A DNA stretch of 64,000 nucleotides from Billgrantia aerodenitrificans (lineage in GTDB: Bacteria > Pseudomonadota > Gammaproteobacteria > Pseudomonadales > Halomonadaceae): the NCBI RefSeq assembly GCF_021404405.1, contig NZ_JABFTV010000006.1:62001-126000 (forward strand), read 5' to 3'. The notes below the pieces were generated by a model. It was not told the origin of the DNA, searched no databases, and was given only the letters and a program-made list of their open reading frames with translations. Position 1 is the first letter of the stretch, and every line of letters starts with the position of its first letter. Of the stretch, positions 18,680-26,608 are shown one piece after another. The translations under genes were made by a program, and so were the position numbers.

Positions 18680-19648
18680 TCAGGCGTCCGGCGCTTTCCA
18701 GAAATCGCGGATCGAGGCGATGCCCTGGGCACCCACAGCGCGGGCGTGGTTGGCATCGAAGCGGGTCATCCCGCCCAGCGCGAACACCGGCATGGCGGCA
18801 CGCTCCACCATCTGCTGGAAGTCGTGCCAGCCCATCGGCGCCACCTCAGGGTGCGACGGCGTGGTACGCAGCGGCGAAAGCGTGACGAAGTCGCAGCCGA
18901 TACGGGCCGCCTGGCCGAGCTGCTTGCGATCGTGGGTAGAGGCCGCCAGCCACTTGTCCTCGGCGATGGGACGACGCTCGAGGGTCATCAGCCGCTCGCT
19001 GGTGAGATGCACGCCGTCGGCTTCCACCCTATCCAGCAGAGCCGGATCGGCATTGAGCAGCAGGCGAGCGCCGTGGCGACGGCACAGCGCCAGGGCACGC
19101 TCGGCGCGGGCCAGATAAGCCGCTTCGTCCAGCGTCTTGGCGCGCAGTTGCACCAACCGTACGCCATCCTCCACCAAGGCACGCTCGAGGCAGGCATCGA
19201 AGAGCGTCTCATCGGCCTCCTCGGCGGTGATCAGGTACTCGGTGGGCAGCATCACCGCCTGTAGAATCGGCAGGTTGGCCGCCGGGAACGGATAGTTGAC
19301 CAGCTCATCGAGCGGCACCCAGCGTATCGCCTGGCCTTCACGACCGAACGGCTCACCGCTGAACTCGTGTACCTGCCAGACGTCGAGCAGGATGTGCTTG
19401 TCCGGATACTCGTGGTGGATGCGAATCAGCGGCTGGGCACGCTTGATCTCCACCCCGAGCTCCTCGTGGAGCTCGCGCTTGAGCCCCTCCAGGCCGGTCT
19501 CGTAAGGCGCCAGCTTGCCCCCCGGGAATTCCCACAACCCGCCGTGATCGACGTTGGAGGGGCGACGAGCGATGAGCGCCTTCTCACCATCGCTGCTGAT
19601 GATGGCGGCAGCCGCCACGTGCACCCTTCTCTTCACCATTACGTTCAT
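18680..19648 (-). CDS. Nudix hydrolase fused to a ThiE/TenI-like domain
   Basis: A 322-residue two-domain protein. Residues about 8-135 are a MutT-type Nudix domain with a complete Nudix box (GKLAPYE...RELHEELGV), as expected for an 8-oxo-dGTP hydrolase. Residues about 140-322 resemble thiamine-phosphate synthase/TenI (VQLRAKTLDEAAYLARA, EADGVHLTS, ALGGM). The usual ThiE GPVFPT.TK segment reads LSPLRTTPSHPE, so synthase activity is doubtful. This fusion is known in pseudomonads and relatives. It follows argJ and secA; in E. coli mutT also follows secA. Confidence 0.88.
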   Translation of the reverse strand: MNVMVKRRVHVAAAAIISSDGEKALIARRPSNVDHGGLWEFPGGKLAPYETGLEGLKRELHEELGVEIKRAQPLIRIHHEYPDKHILLDVWQVHEFSGEPFGREGQAIRWVPLDELVNYPFPAANLPILQAVMLPTEYLITAEEADETLFDACLERALVEDGVRLVQLRAKTLDEAAYLARAERALALCRRHGARLLLNADPALLDRVEADGVHLTSERLMTLERRPIAEDKWLAASTHDRKQLGQAARIGCDFVTLSPLRTTPSHPEVAPMGWHDFQQMVERAAMPVFALGGMTRFDANHARAVGAQGIASIRDFWKAPDA

Positions 19649-19666
19649 TGACTCCTACCCGCTTGT

Positions 19667-19690
19667 CCCGCACCGAACGTTCGGCGCGGG
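19667..19690. repeat. Inverted repeat between argJ and the Nudix gene
   Basis: CCCGC.CCGAACGTTCGG.GCGGG contains a perfect 12-base palindrome, CCGAACGTTCGG. It lies just past the argJ stop on the minus strand. No T-run follows, so it may be a weak terminator or a processing hairpin. Confidence 0.45.
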
Positions 19691-19718
19691 TATCGTTCTT
19701 GCCTCGCCACAGACTGGT

Positions 19719-20948
19719 CTAGCTGCGATAGTCGGCGTTGATACTGACGTAGTCGTGAGACAGGTCGGTGGTCCACACGGTGGCCCCCTCATCACCCCGC
19801 CCCAACGCAATGCGAATCACGATTTCCTCTTCGCCCATCACCCGGCTGCCGTCCTCCTCGGTGTAGCTGGCGGCACGCCCGCCTTGCTCCACCAGGCGCA
19901 CGTCGCCGAGGTCGATGGTCACCCGGCCGACGTCGAAACCGTGGAGCGGCGCCCGCCCCACTGCCGCCAGGATACGCCCCCAGTTGGCGTCCGAGGCGAA
20001 CAGCGCCGTCTTCACCAGCGGCGAGTGCGCCACGGTGAAGGCCACGTCCAGCGCCTCTTCACGCGTAGCCGCCTCCTGCACCTGCAGGGTGACGAACTTG
20101 GTCGCGCCCTCGCCATCGCGGACGATGGCCTGTGCCAACTCGGTCATGACCCGCTGCAGGCCGTTGCGGAAGATCGCTACCTGTTCGTCGCTGGCCACCG
20201 CGGCGCCGCGCCCGGTGGCGATCAGCATGCAGGCATCGTTGGTGGAGGTATCGCCATCCACGCTGATGCAGTTGAACGAGCGGTCCACCGTCTCGCGCAG
20301 CAGCGTATCGAGCAGGGGCTGCTCGATGTTCGCATCGGTCGCCACGAAGGCCAGCATGGTCGCCATGTTGGGCTTGATCATGCCCGAGCCCTTGCTGATG
20401 CCGTTGATGGTGACCGTGCGCTCGCCCATCTCCAGAGTCACGCTGGCGCCCTTGGCCCGGGTATCGGTGGTCAGGATACCTTCGCCGGCCTGCTGCCAGG
20501 CCCCGGCATCCGCACTCAGCGACTCCAGCGCCTGGGGCAAGCCGGCCAGCAGCCGCTCCATGGGCAGCGGCTCGCCGATCACCCCGGTGGAGAACGGCAG
20601 CACGCTCTCGGCCGGCACCCCGGCGAGCCGGGCGAGCTCGGCGCAGGTCGTCCTGGCATCGCGCAAGCCGGTCTCGCCGGTACCGGCATTGGCATTGCCG
20701 GTATTGATTACCAGCAGACGTGCCCCCTCGCCGCGGGCCTGGCACTCGGCCAGGTGCTGCTTGGCCACCGTCACCGGGGCGGCACAGAAGGCATTGAGGG
20801 TGAAACTGCCCGCCACCTTGGCGCCCTCGGGAATCTCGATCACCACCAGGTCACGCCGCCCAGGCTTCTTGATACCAGCCATGGCGGTACCCAGGCGCAG
20901 CCCTTCAATGACCGGCATGGCCGGAAAACGTGTCTCACCCACTGCCAT
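19719..20948 (-). CDS. argJ: Bifunctional glutamate N-acetyltransferase/amino-acid acetyltransferase ArgJ
   Basis: Transfers the acetyl group from N-acetylornithine to glutamate and may use acetyl-CoA as well, in the arginine pathway. The 409-residue precursor self-cleaves before the Thr of the conserved GSGMIKPNMATML segment to give alpha and beta chains. VINTGNANAGTG and FSTGVIGEPLPM are further ArgJ signatures. Monofunctional versus bifunctional activity cannot be told from sequence. It lies 64 bases downstream of secA, an order also seen in pseudomonads. Confidence 0.96.
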   Translation of the reverse strand: MAVGETRFPAMPVIEGLRLGTAMAGIKKPGRRDLVVIEIPEGAKVAGSFTLNAFCAAPVTVAKQHLAECQARGEGARLLVINTGNANAGTGETGLRDARTTCAELARLAGVPAESVLPFSTGVIGEPLPMERLLAGLPQALESLSADAGAWQQAGEGILTTDTRAKGASVTLEMGERTVTINGISKGSGMIKPNMATMLAFVATDANIEQPLLDTLLRETVDRSFNCISVDGDTSTNDACMLIATGRGAAVASDEQVAIFRNGLQRVMTELAQAIVRDGEGATKFVTLQVQEAATREEALDVAFTVAHSPLVKTALFASDANWGRILAAVGRAPLHGFDVGRVTIDLGDVRLVEQGGRAASYTEEDGSRVMGEEEIVIRIALGRGDEGATVWTTDLSHDYVSINADYRS

Positions 20949-21012
20949 GAAATGGTGACTCCTCAGTTGGTTGGAGCAGTTACGGCATACGCTGCGCGCG
21001 CGGGCTCCGCAA

Positions 21013-23751
21013 TCAGCTCAACTGGCCGCAGCACTGCTTGTACTTCTTGCCCGAGCCACAGGGACAGGGGTCGTTACGCCCCACCTTGGGCCCCTCGCGG
21101 CGTACCGGACGTCCATCGCCCGCCGGAGCGGTCGCGGCGCCCGCCTGCTCCTCGCCGTCGAGTTCGGGGGCATCGTGGCGGCTGGCAGCGGCGGCCTTCT
21201 CCCGCTCCAGCGCCTCACGCCGCTGACGCTCAAGTTCGTCGACTTCTTCCGGCCGGCGCACCTGCACGTGGCTGGTGATACGGGTAATGTCGGCCTTGAT
21301 GTTGGTCAGCAGGGTCTGGAACAGCTCGAACGACTCGCGCTTGTACTCCTGCTTGGGATTCTTCTGAGCATAGCCGCGCAGATGAATACCGCGACGCAGG
21401 TGATCCATCGACTGCAAGTGCTCCTTCCAGCGCGTGTCGAGCACCTGCAGCATGATCTGCTTCTCGAAACGACGGATGAGTTCCTCGCCGGCGATCTCGA
21501 CCTTCTCCTGATAGGCCTTGCGGTGCATCTCGTGCAGACGCTCGCGCAGTTGCTCCTCGTGGAAGCGTTCGTCGGCTGCGGACCACTCCACCACCGGTGC
21601 CTCCAGGTTGAACTCGGTCTTGAGATGCTCCTGGAGCCCGGCCAGGTCCCACTGCTCCGGCAGGCTCTGGGGCGGCACGAACTCGCTGACGGCCAGATCC
21701 AGCACTTCGTCACGGATGCCCAGCACGTTCTGAGAGACATCCTCGGCGGCCAGTATCTCGTTGCGCTGCTCGTAGATCACGCGGCGCTGATCGTTGGCCA
21801 CGTCGTCGTACTCGAGCAGCTGCTTGCGGATGTCGAAGTTGCGGCTCTCGACCTTCTTCTGGGCCCGCTCCACGGCGTTGGTGACCATCTTGTGCTCGAT
21901 GGCCTCGCCGCGCTCCAGCCCCAGCGCCTTCATCATCCGCTGTACCCGGTCGGAGCCGAACAGACGCATCAGGCTGTCTTCCATGGAGAGGAAGAAGCGC
22001 GTCGAACCTGGGTCGCCCTGACGGCCGGCACGGCCGCGCAGCTGGTTGTCGATACGCCGCGACTCGTGGCGCTCGGAGCCGATCACGTGCAGGCCGCCGG
22101 CCTCCAGCACCGCCTCGTGGCGCACCCGCCACTCCTCGCGCAGCTGCGCAATCTGCTCCTCGCTGGGATTCTCGAGCTTGGCCGCCTCGGCCTCCCAGTT
22201 GCCGCCCAGCACGATATCGGTACCGCGACCGGCCATGTTGGTGGCGATGGTGACGGCGCCCGGACGCCCGGCCTGGGCGATGATCTCGGCTTCGCTCTGG
22301 TGCTGCTTGGCGTTGAGCACGTTGAAGCTGAGCCCGGCCTGCTTCATCAGACCGGCAAGATACTCGGAGGTCTCGATGGACGCGGTACCCACCAGCACCG
22401 GGCGTCCGGCCTCGGTCTCGGCCTTGACGTCGTTGATGATCGCCTCGTATTTCTCCTCCGCCGTGAGATAGACGAGATCGTTGAGATCACGACGCACCAG
22501 CGGCCGGTTGGTCGGAATCACGATGACGTCCAGGCCGTAGATCTGGCGGAACTCGAAGGCCTCGGTATCGGCGGTACCGGTCATGCCGGCCAGCTTGTCG
22601 TAAAGGCGGAAGTAGTTCTGGAAGGTGGTCGAGGCCAGGGTCTGGCTCTCGCGCTGCACCGGCACCCCTTCCTTGGCCTCCACCGCCTGATGCAGACCCT
22701 CGGACCAGCGGCGACCGGGCATGGTACGGCCGGTGTGCTCGTCGACGATCACCACCTGGTTGTTGGCGACGATGTAGTCGACGTCACGGTGATAGAGATG
22801 GCGCGCACGCAGCGCCGAATGCATGTGATGCAGCAGGTTGAGGTTCTGGGCGGCGTAGAGCGAATCGTCGGCGCCCAGCAGCCCCTCGGCGCGCATCAGC
22901 TCTTCCACCTTGTTGTGCCCCGCCTCGGTGATCTCGACCTGCTTCTGCTTCTCCTCGAGCACGAAGTCGCCTTCGATGGGGGCGTCGGCATCTTCGGAGA
23001 CCTCGCCCCTCTCCAACTGGGCCGCCAGGCGGTCGACCACCTTGTAGAGCTCGGTGTTCTCGTCCACGGCGCCGGAGATGATCAGCGGCGTACGCGCCTC
23101 GTCGATGAGGATGGAGTCGACCTCGTCGATGATGGCGAAGCTCAGCCCGCGCTGGACCTTGTCCTCCAGCGAGAAGGCCATGTTGTCGCGCAGGTAATCG
23201 AAGCCGTACTCGTTGTTGGTGCCGTAGGTGATGTCGCAGGCGTAGGCGGCGCGCTTCTCCTCGGAGGTCTGCCCGGCGAAGATGATGCCCACCGAGAGGC
23301 CCAGGAATTCGTACAGCGGGCGCATCCACTCGGCGTCGCGACGCGCCAGGTAGTCGTTGACGGTCACCACGTGCACGCCCTCGCCCGGCAGGGCGTTGAG
23401 ATAGACCGCCAGGGTGGCCACCAGCGTCTTGCCCTCGCCGGTCTTCATCTCGGCGATGCGGCCGCGGTGCAGGGTCATGCCGCCGACCATCTGCACGTCG
23501 AAGTGACGCATGTTCATCACCCGCTTACTGGCCTCGCGTACGGTGGCGAAGGCTTCAGGCAGCAGGGTGTCGAGGCTCTCGCCGTTGGCCAGGCGGGCGC
23601 GGAACTCCTCGGTACGCGCCTGGAGCGCGGCATCGTCGAGGGCTTCGTACTGCGGCTCCAGGGCGTTGACCTGCTGGACCTGGCGCTGCATGCGCTTGAC
23701 TTCACGGTCGTTCTTGGAGCCGACGACCTTGCGTAAAAGAGTATTGATCAT
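21013..23751 (-). CDS. secA: Preprotein translocase ATPase SecA
   Basis: Motor ATPase that drives preproteins through SecYEG. The 912-residue protein starts at the ATG at 23751 ([18 protein letters not shown]). It has Walker [33 protein letters not shown] and the C-terminal zinc/SecB-binding motif [13 protein letters not shown]. The ribosome binding site is weak (TTGGAC about 6 bases upstream), as in SecM-controlled secA genes. It lies 62 bases downstream of a small exported protein gene that may regulate it. Confidence 0.98.
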   Translation of the reverse strand: MINTLLRKVVGSKNDREVKRMQRQVQQVNALEPQYEALDDAALQARTEEFRARLANGESLDTLLPEAFATVREASKRVMNMRHFDVQMVGGMTLHRGRIAEMKTGEGKTLVATLAVYLNALPGEGVHVVTVNDYLARRDAEWMRPLYEFLGLSVGIIFAGQTSEEKRAAYACDITYGTNNEYGFDYLRDNMAFSLEDKVQRGLSFAIIDEVDSILIDEARTPLIISGAVDENTELYKVVDRLAAQLERGEVSEDADAPIEGDFVLEEKQKQVEITEAGHNKVEELMRAEGLLGADDSLYAAQNLNLLHHMHSALRARHLYHRDVDYIVANNQVVIVDEHTGRTMPGRRWSEGLHQAVEAKEGVPVQRESQTLASTTFQNYFRLYDKLAGMTGTADTEAFEFRQIYGLDVIVIPTNRPLVRRDLNDLVYLTAEEKYEAIINDVKAETEAGRPVLVGTASIETSEYLAGLMKQAGLSFNVLNAKQHQSEAEIIAQAGRPGAVTIATNMAGRGTDIVLGGNWEAEAAKLENPSEEQIAQLREEWRVRHEAVLEAGGLHVIGSERHESRRIDNQLRGRAGRQGDPGSTRFFLSMEDSLMRLFGSDRVQRMMKALGLERGEAIEHKMVTNAVERAQKKVESRNFDIRKQLLEYDDVANDQRRVIYEQRNEILAAEDVSQNVLGIRDEVLDLAVSEFVPPQSLPEQWDLAGLQEHLKTEFNLEAPVVEWSAADERFHEEQLRERLHEMHRKAYQEKVEIAGEELIRRFEKQIMLQVLDTRWKEHLQSMDHLRRGIHLRGYAQKNPKQEYKRESFELFQTLLTNIKADITRITSHVQVRRPEEVDELERQRREALEREKAAAASRHDAPELDGEEQAGAATAPAGDGRPVRREGPKVGRNDPCPCGSGKKYKQCCGQLS

Positions 23752-23813
23752 GGAATGTCCAATCTGCGTGTCGCGTTCAGCCGATGACCCGAGCACCCAT
23801 CGAGGGACTGCGG

Positions 23814-24209
23814 TCAGCGGCAGGAAGAGTTGGCTTGGTGAATGCGATACGCAAGAGGTGGGCCACGCCGCGTGAGCACGTCGTGGTCGGCCGCCCAGCG
23901 GCGCTGCGGCAGCGCCCTTGGTGGTGCGACGGCCTTCCTGACCTGCACCACCGGCCGGCGCCGCGGCCAGTGCGGCAGCGCACGCCGACGCGCCACATAG
24001 CGGCAGCGGGCGCGCATCAGCGTCGGTGCGAGAATGCAGGTCTGCACGACCCGCTCGGCCAGGCGCAGGGTTTCCGCCTGGGTCAAGCCGGCCGGCAACA
24101 GACAGCTGACCAGCAGGCCGGCAAGCCACCAGCGCGAACGCTGTCGACAGCGTGTCGTCGCAGCCGATAGGCTGGCGACGCTACGATCCTGTGGCTGGGC
24201 GGCGGTCAT
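23814..24209 (-). CDS. Small exported Arg-rich protein upstream of secA; candidate SecM-like secretion monitor
   Basis: A 131-residue protein not recognised as a named family. It has a long N-region, a hydrophobic signal core (about residues 27-40) and a cleavage-like LTQA/ET site near 45. The rest is very basic. The C-terminus has W105 and then R114-R-G-P-P118, close in order and spacing to the SecM arrest sequence (W155 to RAGP166), with 13 residues following. Position matches secM in E. coli: first gene upstream of secA, same strand, 62-base gap. Codon third positions are G/C-rich like the neighbours. The ATG at 24209 has a distant GGAG; a longer frame starts at 24269. Function is inference. 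Confidence 0.62.
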   Translation of the reverse strand: MTAAQPQDRSVASLSAATTRCRQRSRWWLAGLLVSCLLPAGLTQAETLRLAERVVQTCILAPTLMRARCRYVARRRALPHWPRRRPVVQVRKAVAPPRALPQRRWAADHDVLTRRGPPLAYRIHQANSSCR

Positions 24210-24254
24210 GCTGTCGCTGATCTCCGAGCGTGCTAGGCTTGCCGTGTTGGTACG

Positions 24255-24740
24255 ATGAGAAACAAGCACATGAGTATAAAGGTTAAGCGCTCACGAGCAC
24301 AGCCCATGTCGCGCCTGCTCGGTGGTAACGGCGAGTTGGCACCGCTGATGCGCACGGCACGCCTAATCGGCAAGGCCCAGCAGCACCTACGTGAAAACTT
24401 GCCGGAAGAGGTGCGCGAGCACGTCTTCGTCGGCGGCTATCGCGACGGCAAGCTCACGCTACTGACCGACCGCGCCGTATGGCTGACCTGGCTGCGCTAC
24501 GAACAAGCACGCCTGCTCGAGCTGCTGCACCGCTTGCCGGAGTTTGCCGCCGTCACGGGCTTCAGTCTCAAGGTACGCCCCGTAAGGCCGCTCAAAGTAC
24601 CGCCGCGCCAGGTCAGGCAGCTACCCGCCCCGGCTGCCGACGAGATCTCCGCCTGCGCTGCCGACGTGGAGGACCCGCGCCTCAAGCGAGCCCTCGAGCG
24701 ACTCGCCTCCCATGCTAAGCACGGTGACGAGTCGCCCTAG
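24255..24740 (+). CDS. dciA: DUF721 (DciA) family protein
   Basis: A 161-residue protein with the DUF721 core: LRENLPEEVREHVFVGGYRDG, LLTDRAVWLTWLRYEQARLL and FSLKVRPVRPL. DciA is the ancestral loader or operator of the replicative helicase DnaB in bacteria lacking DnaC. It is divergent from the secM-like gene. The start is uncertain: ATGs at 24255, 24270 and 24306 are all possible, and the conserved core begins after the last. Confidence 0.85.
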   Translation: MRNKHMSIKVKRSRAQPMSRLLGGNGELAPLMRTARLIGKAQQHLRENLPEEVREHVFVGGYRDGKLTLLTDRAVWLTWLRYEQARLLELLHRLPEFAAVTGFSLKVRPVRPLKVPPRQVRQLPAPAADEISACAADVEDPRLKRALERLASHAKHGDESP

Positions 24741-24751
24741 CGACAGCTTCT

Positions 24752-25012
24752 TCATGACAATCGATAGGTAATGCCGTCGACTTCGACCTCCTGGATGTCG
24801 GCATAGGCGACGGTAACGCCGTTGATGTCACCTGGTGCCCCATCGTGCTCCATCAGCGTGGTCTCAGGCACCACCTTGACCCCGGTGGCGCCCACATGCT
24901 GAATCCGCGCTGAAAAACGTTTGCCCTCACGCTCGACTACCACTCGTTCACCGAACATGCAGCGTCCCACCTGGGCCAGCAGCTCCGCTTCGCTTACCTG
25001 TTTGACTGTCAT
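24752..25012 (-). CDS. Hypothetical protein, 86 residues
   Basis: Not recognised. A small soluble protein rich in beta-prone segments (GERVVVEREGKRFSARIQHV, VTVAYADIQEVEVDGITYRL), without signal peptide or membrane helix. The ATG at 25012 has a strong GGAGG six bases upstream, which supports it as a real gene. It is convergent with dciA and divergent from the winged-helix gene. Confidence 0.7.
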   Translation of the reverse strand: MTVKQVSEAELLAQVGRCMFGERVVVEREGKRFSARIQHVGATGVKVVPETTLMEHDGAPGDINGVTVAYADIQEVEVDGITYRLS

Positions 25013-25189
25013 CACGTTCCTCCCTGGTCATACGCCGCTCCAAGCTGCGGCGAGAGCATTTCATGCCTTTCAATGTAGGAGATGAAGCAGAGGATGACAT
25101 CCCGCAGGCGGCTGGTGGAATCTCGTGTCCCGGCGCTATGCTAGGGCGAGTAGACTTTGCCAGACCCCTCTTTTCATCCGCAGGTAACC

Positions 25190-25498
25190 ATGACCCTCAG
25201 CAAGACCCAATCCAGCTTCTATCGCCGCTTGTACCTGGCCCACTTGATCGAGTGCGGCATCAGCAGCATACCGGCCATCGTCAATGCCACCGGCATGCCC
25301 CGCCGCACCGCCCAAGACACCCTCAAGGCCCTGGAGGAGCTGGACATCCGCTGCGAATTCCGGCCGACACCGGGCGAACGTCACAATAGCGGTGGCTACG
25401 AAATCGTCGACTGGGGACCTATCGACCCAGCGTGGGTGAGGAACAACGCCGAGCGGCTGCGTACCGCCCTGAGCTATCCCGAAATGTCACGGGCCTGA
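25190..25498 (+). CDS. Winged helix-turn-helix domain protein
   Basis: A 102-residue protein beginning MTLSKTQSSFYRRLYLAHLI. The segment SSIPAIVNATGMPRRTAQDTLKALEELDI is a typical recognition-helix arrangement followed by a beta wing (CEFRPTPGERHNSGGYEIVDWG). It is probably a small DNA-binding regulator of unknown target. The ATG at 25190 is preferred to an upstream frame start at 25157 because family-like sequence begins there and AGGTAA precedes it. It lies 6 bases upstream of the hydrolase gene, so they are likely co-transcribed. Confidence 0.75.
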   Translation: MTLSKTQSSFYRRLYLAHLIECGISSIPAIVNATGMPRRTAQDTLKALEELDIRCEFRPTPGERHNSGGYEIVDWGPIDPAWVRNNAERLRTALSYPEMSRA

Positions 25499-25504
25499 GC
25501 CGAC

Positions 25505-26518
25505 ATGAACAGGCACGGCTGGAATATCGGAGGATTGCTGGCTCTGATCGCCCTGCTGGCCGGCTGCGCCGGGCCGGTACTGCAAACACCGGGACCGGCC
25601 GCCAGCGTACCCCAATTGACCTCCTACCAGGTGACTGCCGACGACGGCTACCGCTTGCCGCTGCGCCACTGGCCGGCCGAGGACGAAACCGAGGTGGTCG
25701 TGCTGGCAGTACACGGTTTCAACGATCACGCCGGCAGCTTCGACGTCATGGCTCAGGCTCTGGCCCCGCACGGCATCGAGGTCTATGCCCACGACCAGCG
25801 TGGCTTCGGCACTACCGATCAGCGCCGTATTTGGGCCGGTCACGAGCGCCTGCGCGACGACGTCATCATGCTGACGAAGCTACTACGTGAGCGCCATCCC
25901 GAAACCCCGCTCTATGTGATCGGCAAGAGCATGGGGGCCGCAATCACGTTGCTTGCCATGACCGCCGATACACCGCCGCCCGTGGACGGCAGCGTACTGA
26001 TCGCCCCCGCCGTGTGGGGTACGGAAACCATGCCCTGGTACCAGCGCGCCGGGCTCTGGCTCGGCGTGCGTCTGATGCCCCAAACCACTTTTTCGATCCG
26101 CACCACCCGGCGCCTGGGCATCGAGCCCACCGACGACGACGAGATCAAGCGCCAGCTCGCCGGCGACCCCTTGATTCTGCGCAGCGCACGAGTCGACACC
26201 CTGGCAGGCCTGACCAATACCATGGGGCTGGCTCTCGAAGCGTCGAGCAAGCTGCCCTCACCGGCTCTGATCCTCTACGGCGACGAGGATCAGGTTATTC
26301 CTACCGAAGCCTACTGCGCCCTGCTGGAGCGCTTGCCGCAGGATGAGGCGATACGCCTGGCGTTCTATCCCGGCGGCTACCACATGCTCACCCGTTACAG
26401 CCAGCGCCAGCGCACCGAGCGAGATATCGCAGCCTGGCTTCATGACCCCACCGCCGAGCTTCCCTCGGGGCTCGAAGTCGCTCGCGAGATACCGCTGGCC
26501 ACTCTGTGCGATCGATAG
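25505..26518 (+). CDS. Lipoprotein alpha/beta hydrolase (lysophospholipase/monoacylglycerol lipase-like)
   Basis: A 337-residue protein with a lipoprotein signal peptide ending in the lipobox LLAGC at about residue 21. The alpha/beta-hydrolase core has VHGFNDHAGSF, HDQRGFGTTD, the nucleophile elbow GKSMG, ILYGDEDQVIP (acid) and GGYHML (His). This Hydrolase_4 architecture is shared with monoacylglycerol lipases and PldB-like lysophospholipases. A membrane-anchored, periplasm-facing lipid esterase is likely; the substrate is unknown. Confidence 0.88.
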   Translation: MNRHGWNIGGLLALIALLAGCAGPVLQTPGPAASVPQLTSYQVTADDGYRLPLRHWPAEDETEVVVLAVHGFNDHAGSFDVMAQALAPHGIEVYAHDQRGFGTTDQRRIWAGHERLRDDVIMLTKLLRERHPETPLYVIGKSMGAAITLLAMTADTPPPVDGSVLIAPAVWGTETMPWYQRAGLWLGVRLMPQTTFSIRTTRRLGIEPTDDDEIKRQLAGDPLILRSARVDTLAGLTNTMGLALEASSKLPSPALILYGDEDQVIPTEAYCALLERLPQDEAIRLAFYPGGYHMLTRYSQRQRTERDIAAWLHDPTAELPSGLEVAREIPLATLCDR

Positions 26519-26535
26519 TTTGTCGGGCCGACAAT

Positions 26536-26562
26536 AAAAAAGCGGCGGGCAAGGCCCGCCGC
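26536..26562 (-). terminator. Terminator of the acyl-CoA dehydrogenase gene
   Basis: GCGGCGGGC (26542-26550) pairs with GCCCGCCGC (26554-26562) around AAG. The preceding A-run (26536-26541) becomes a T-run on the minus strand, directly after the stem in that direction. It may also act, more weakly, for the convergent hydrolase gene. Confidence 0.85.
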
Positions 26563-26608
26563 GAAACACCGATCAGTCGCACTGACCGAGAGAGATGCCT
26601 GGTAACGA

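Noticed and set aside
20971-23736. A 921-codon open frame on the plus strand opposite secA
   Set aside because: It is an antisense shadow of secA. High GC removes stops from the opposite frame, and the translation is low-complexity His/Leu/Gly-rich with no domain.
23784-24170. A plus-strand frame opposite the SecM-like gene
   Set aside because: It lacks a ribosome binding site and coherent composition, while the minus-strand frame has a signal peptide and a syntenic position.
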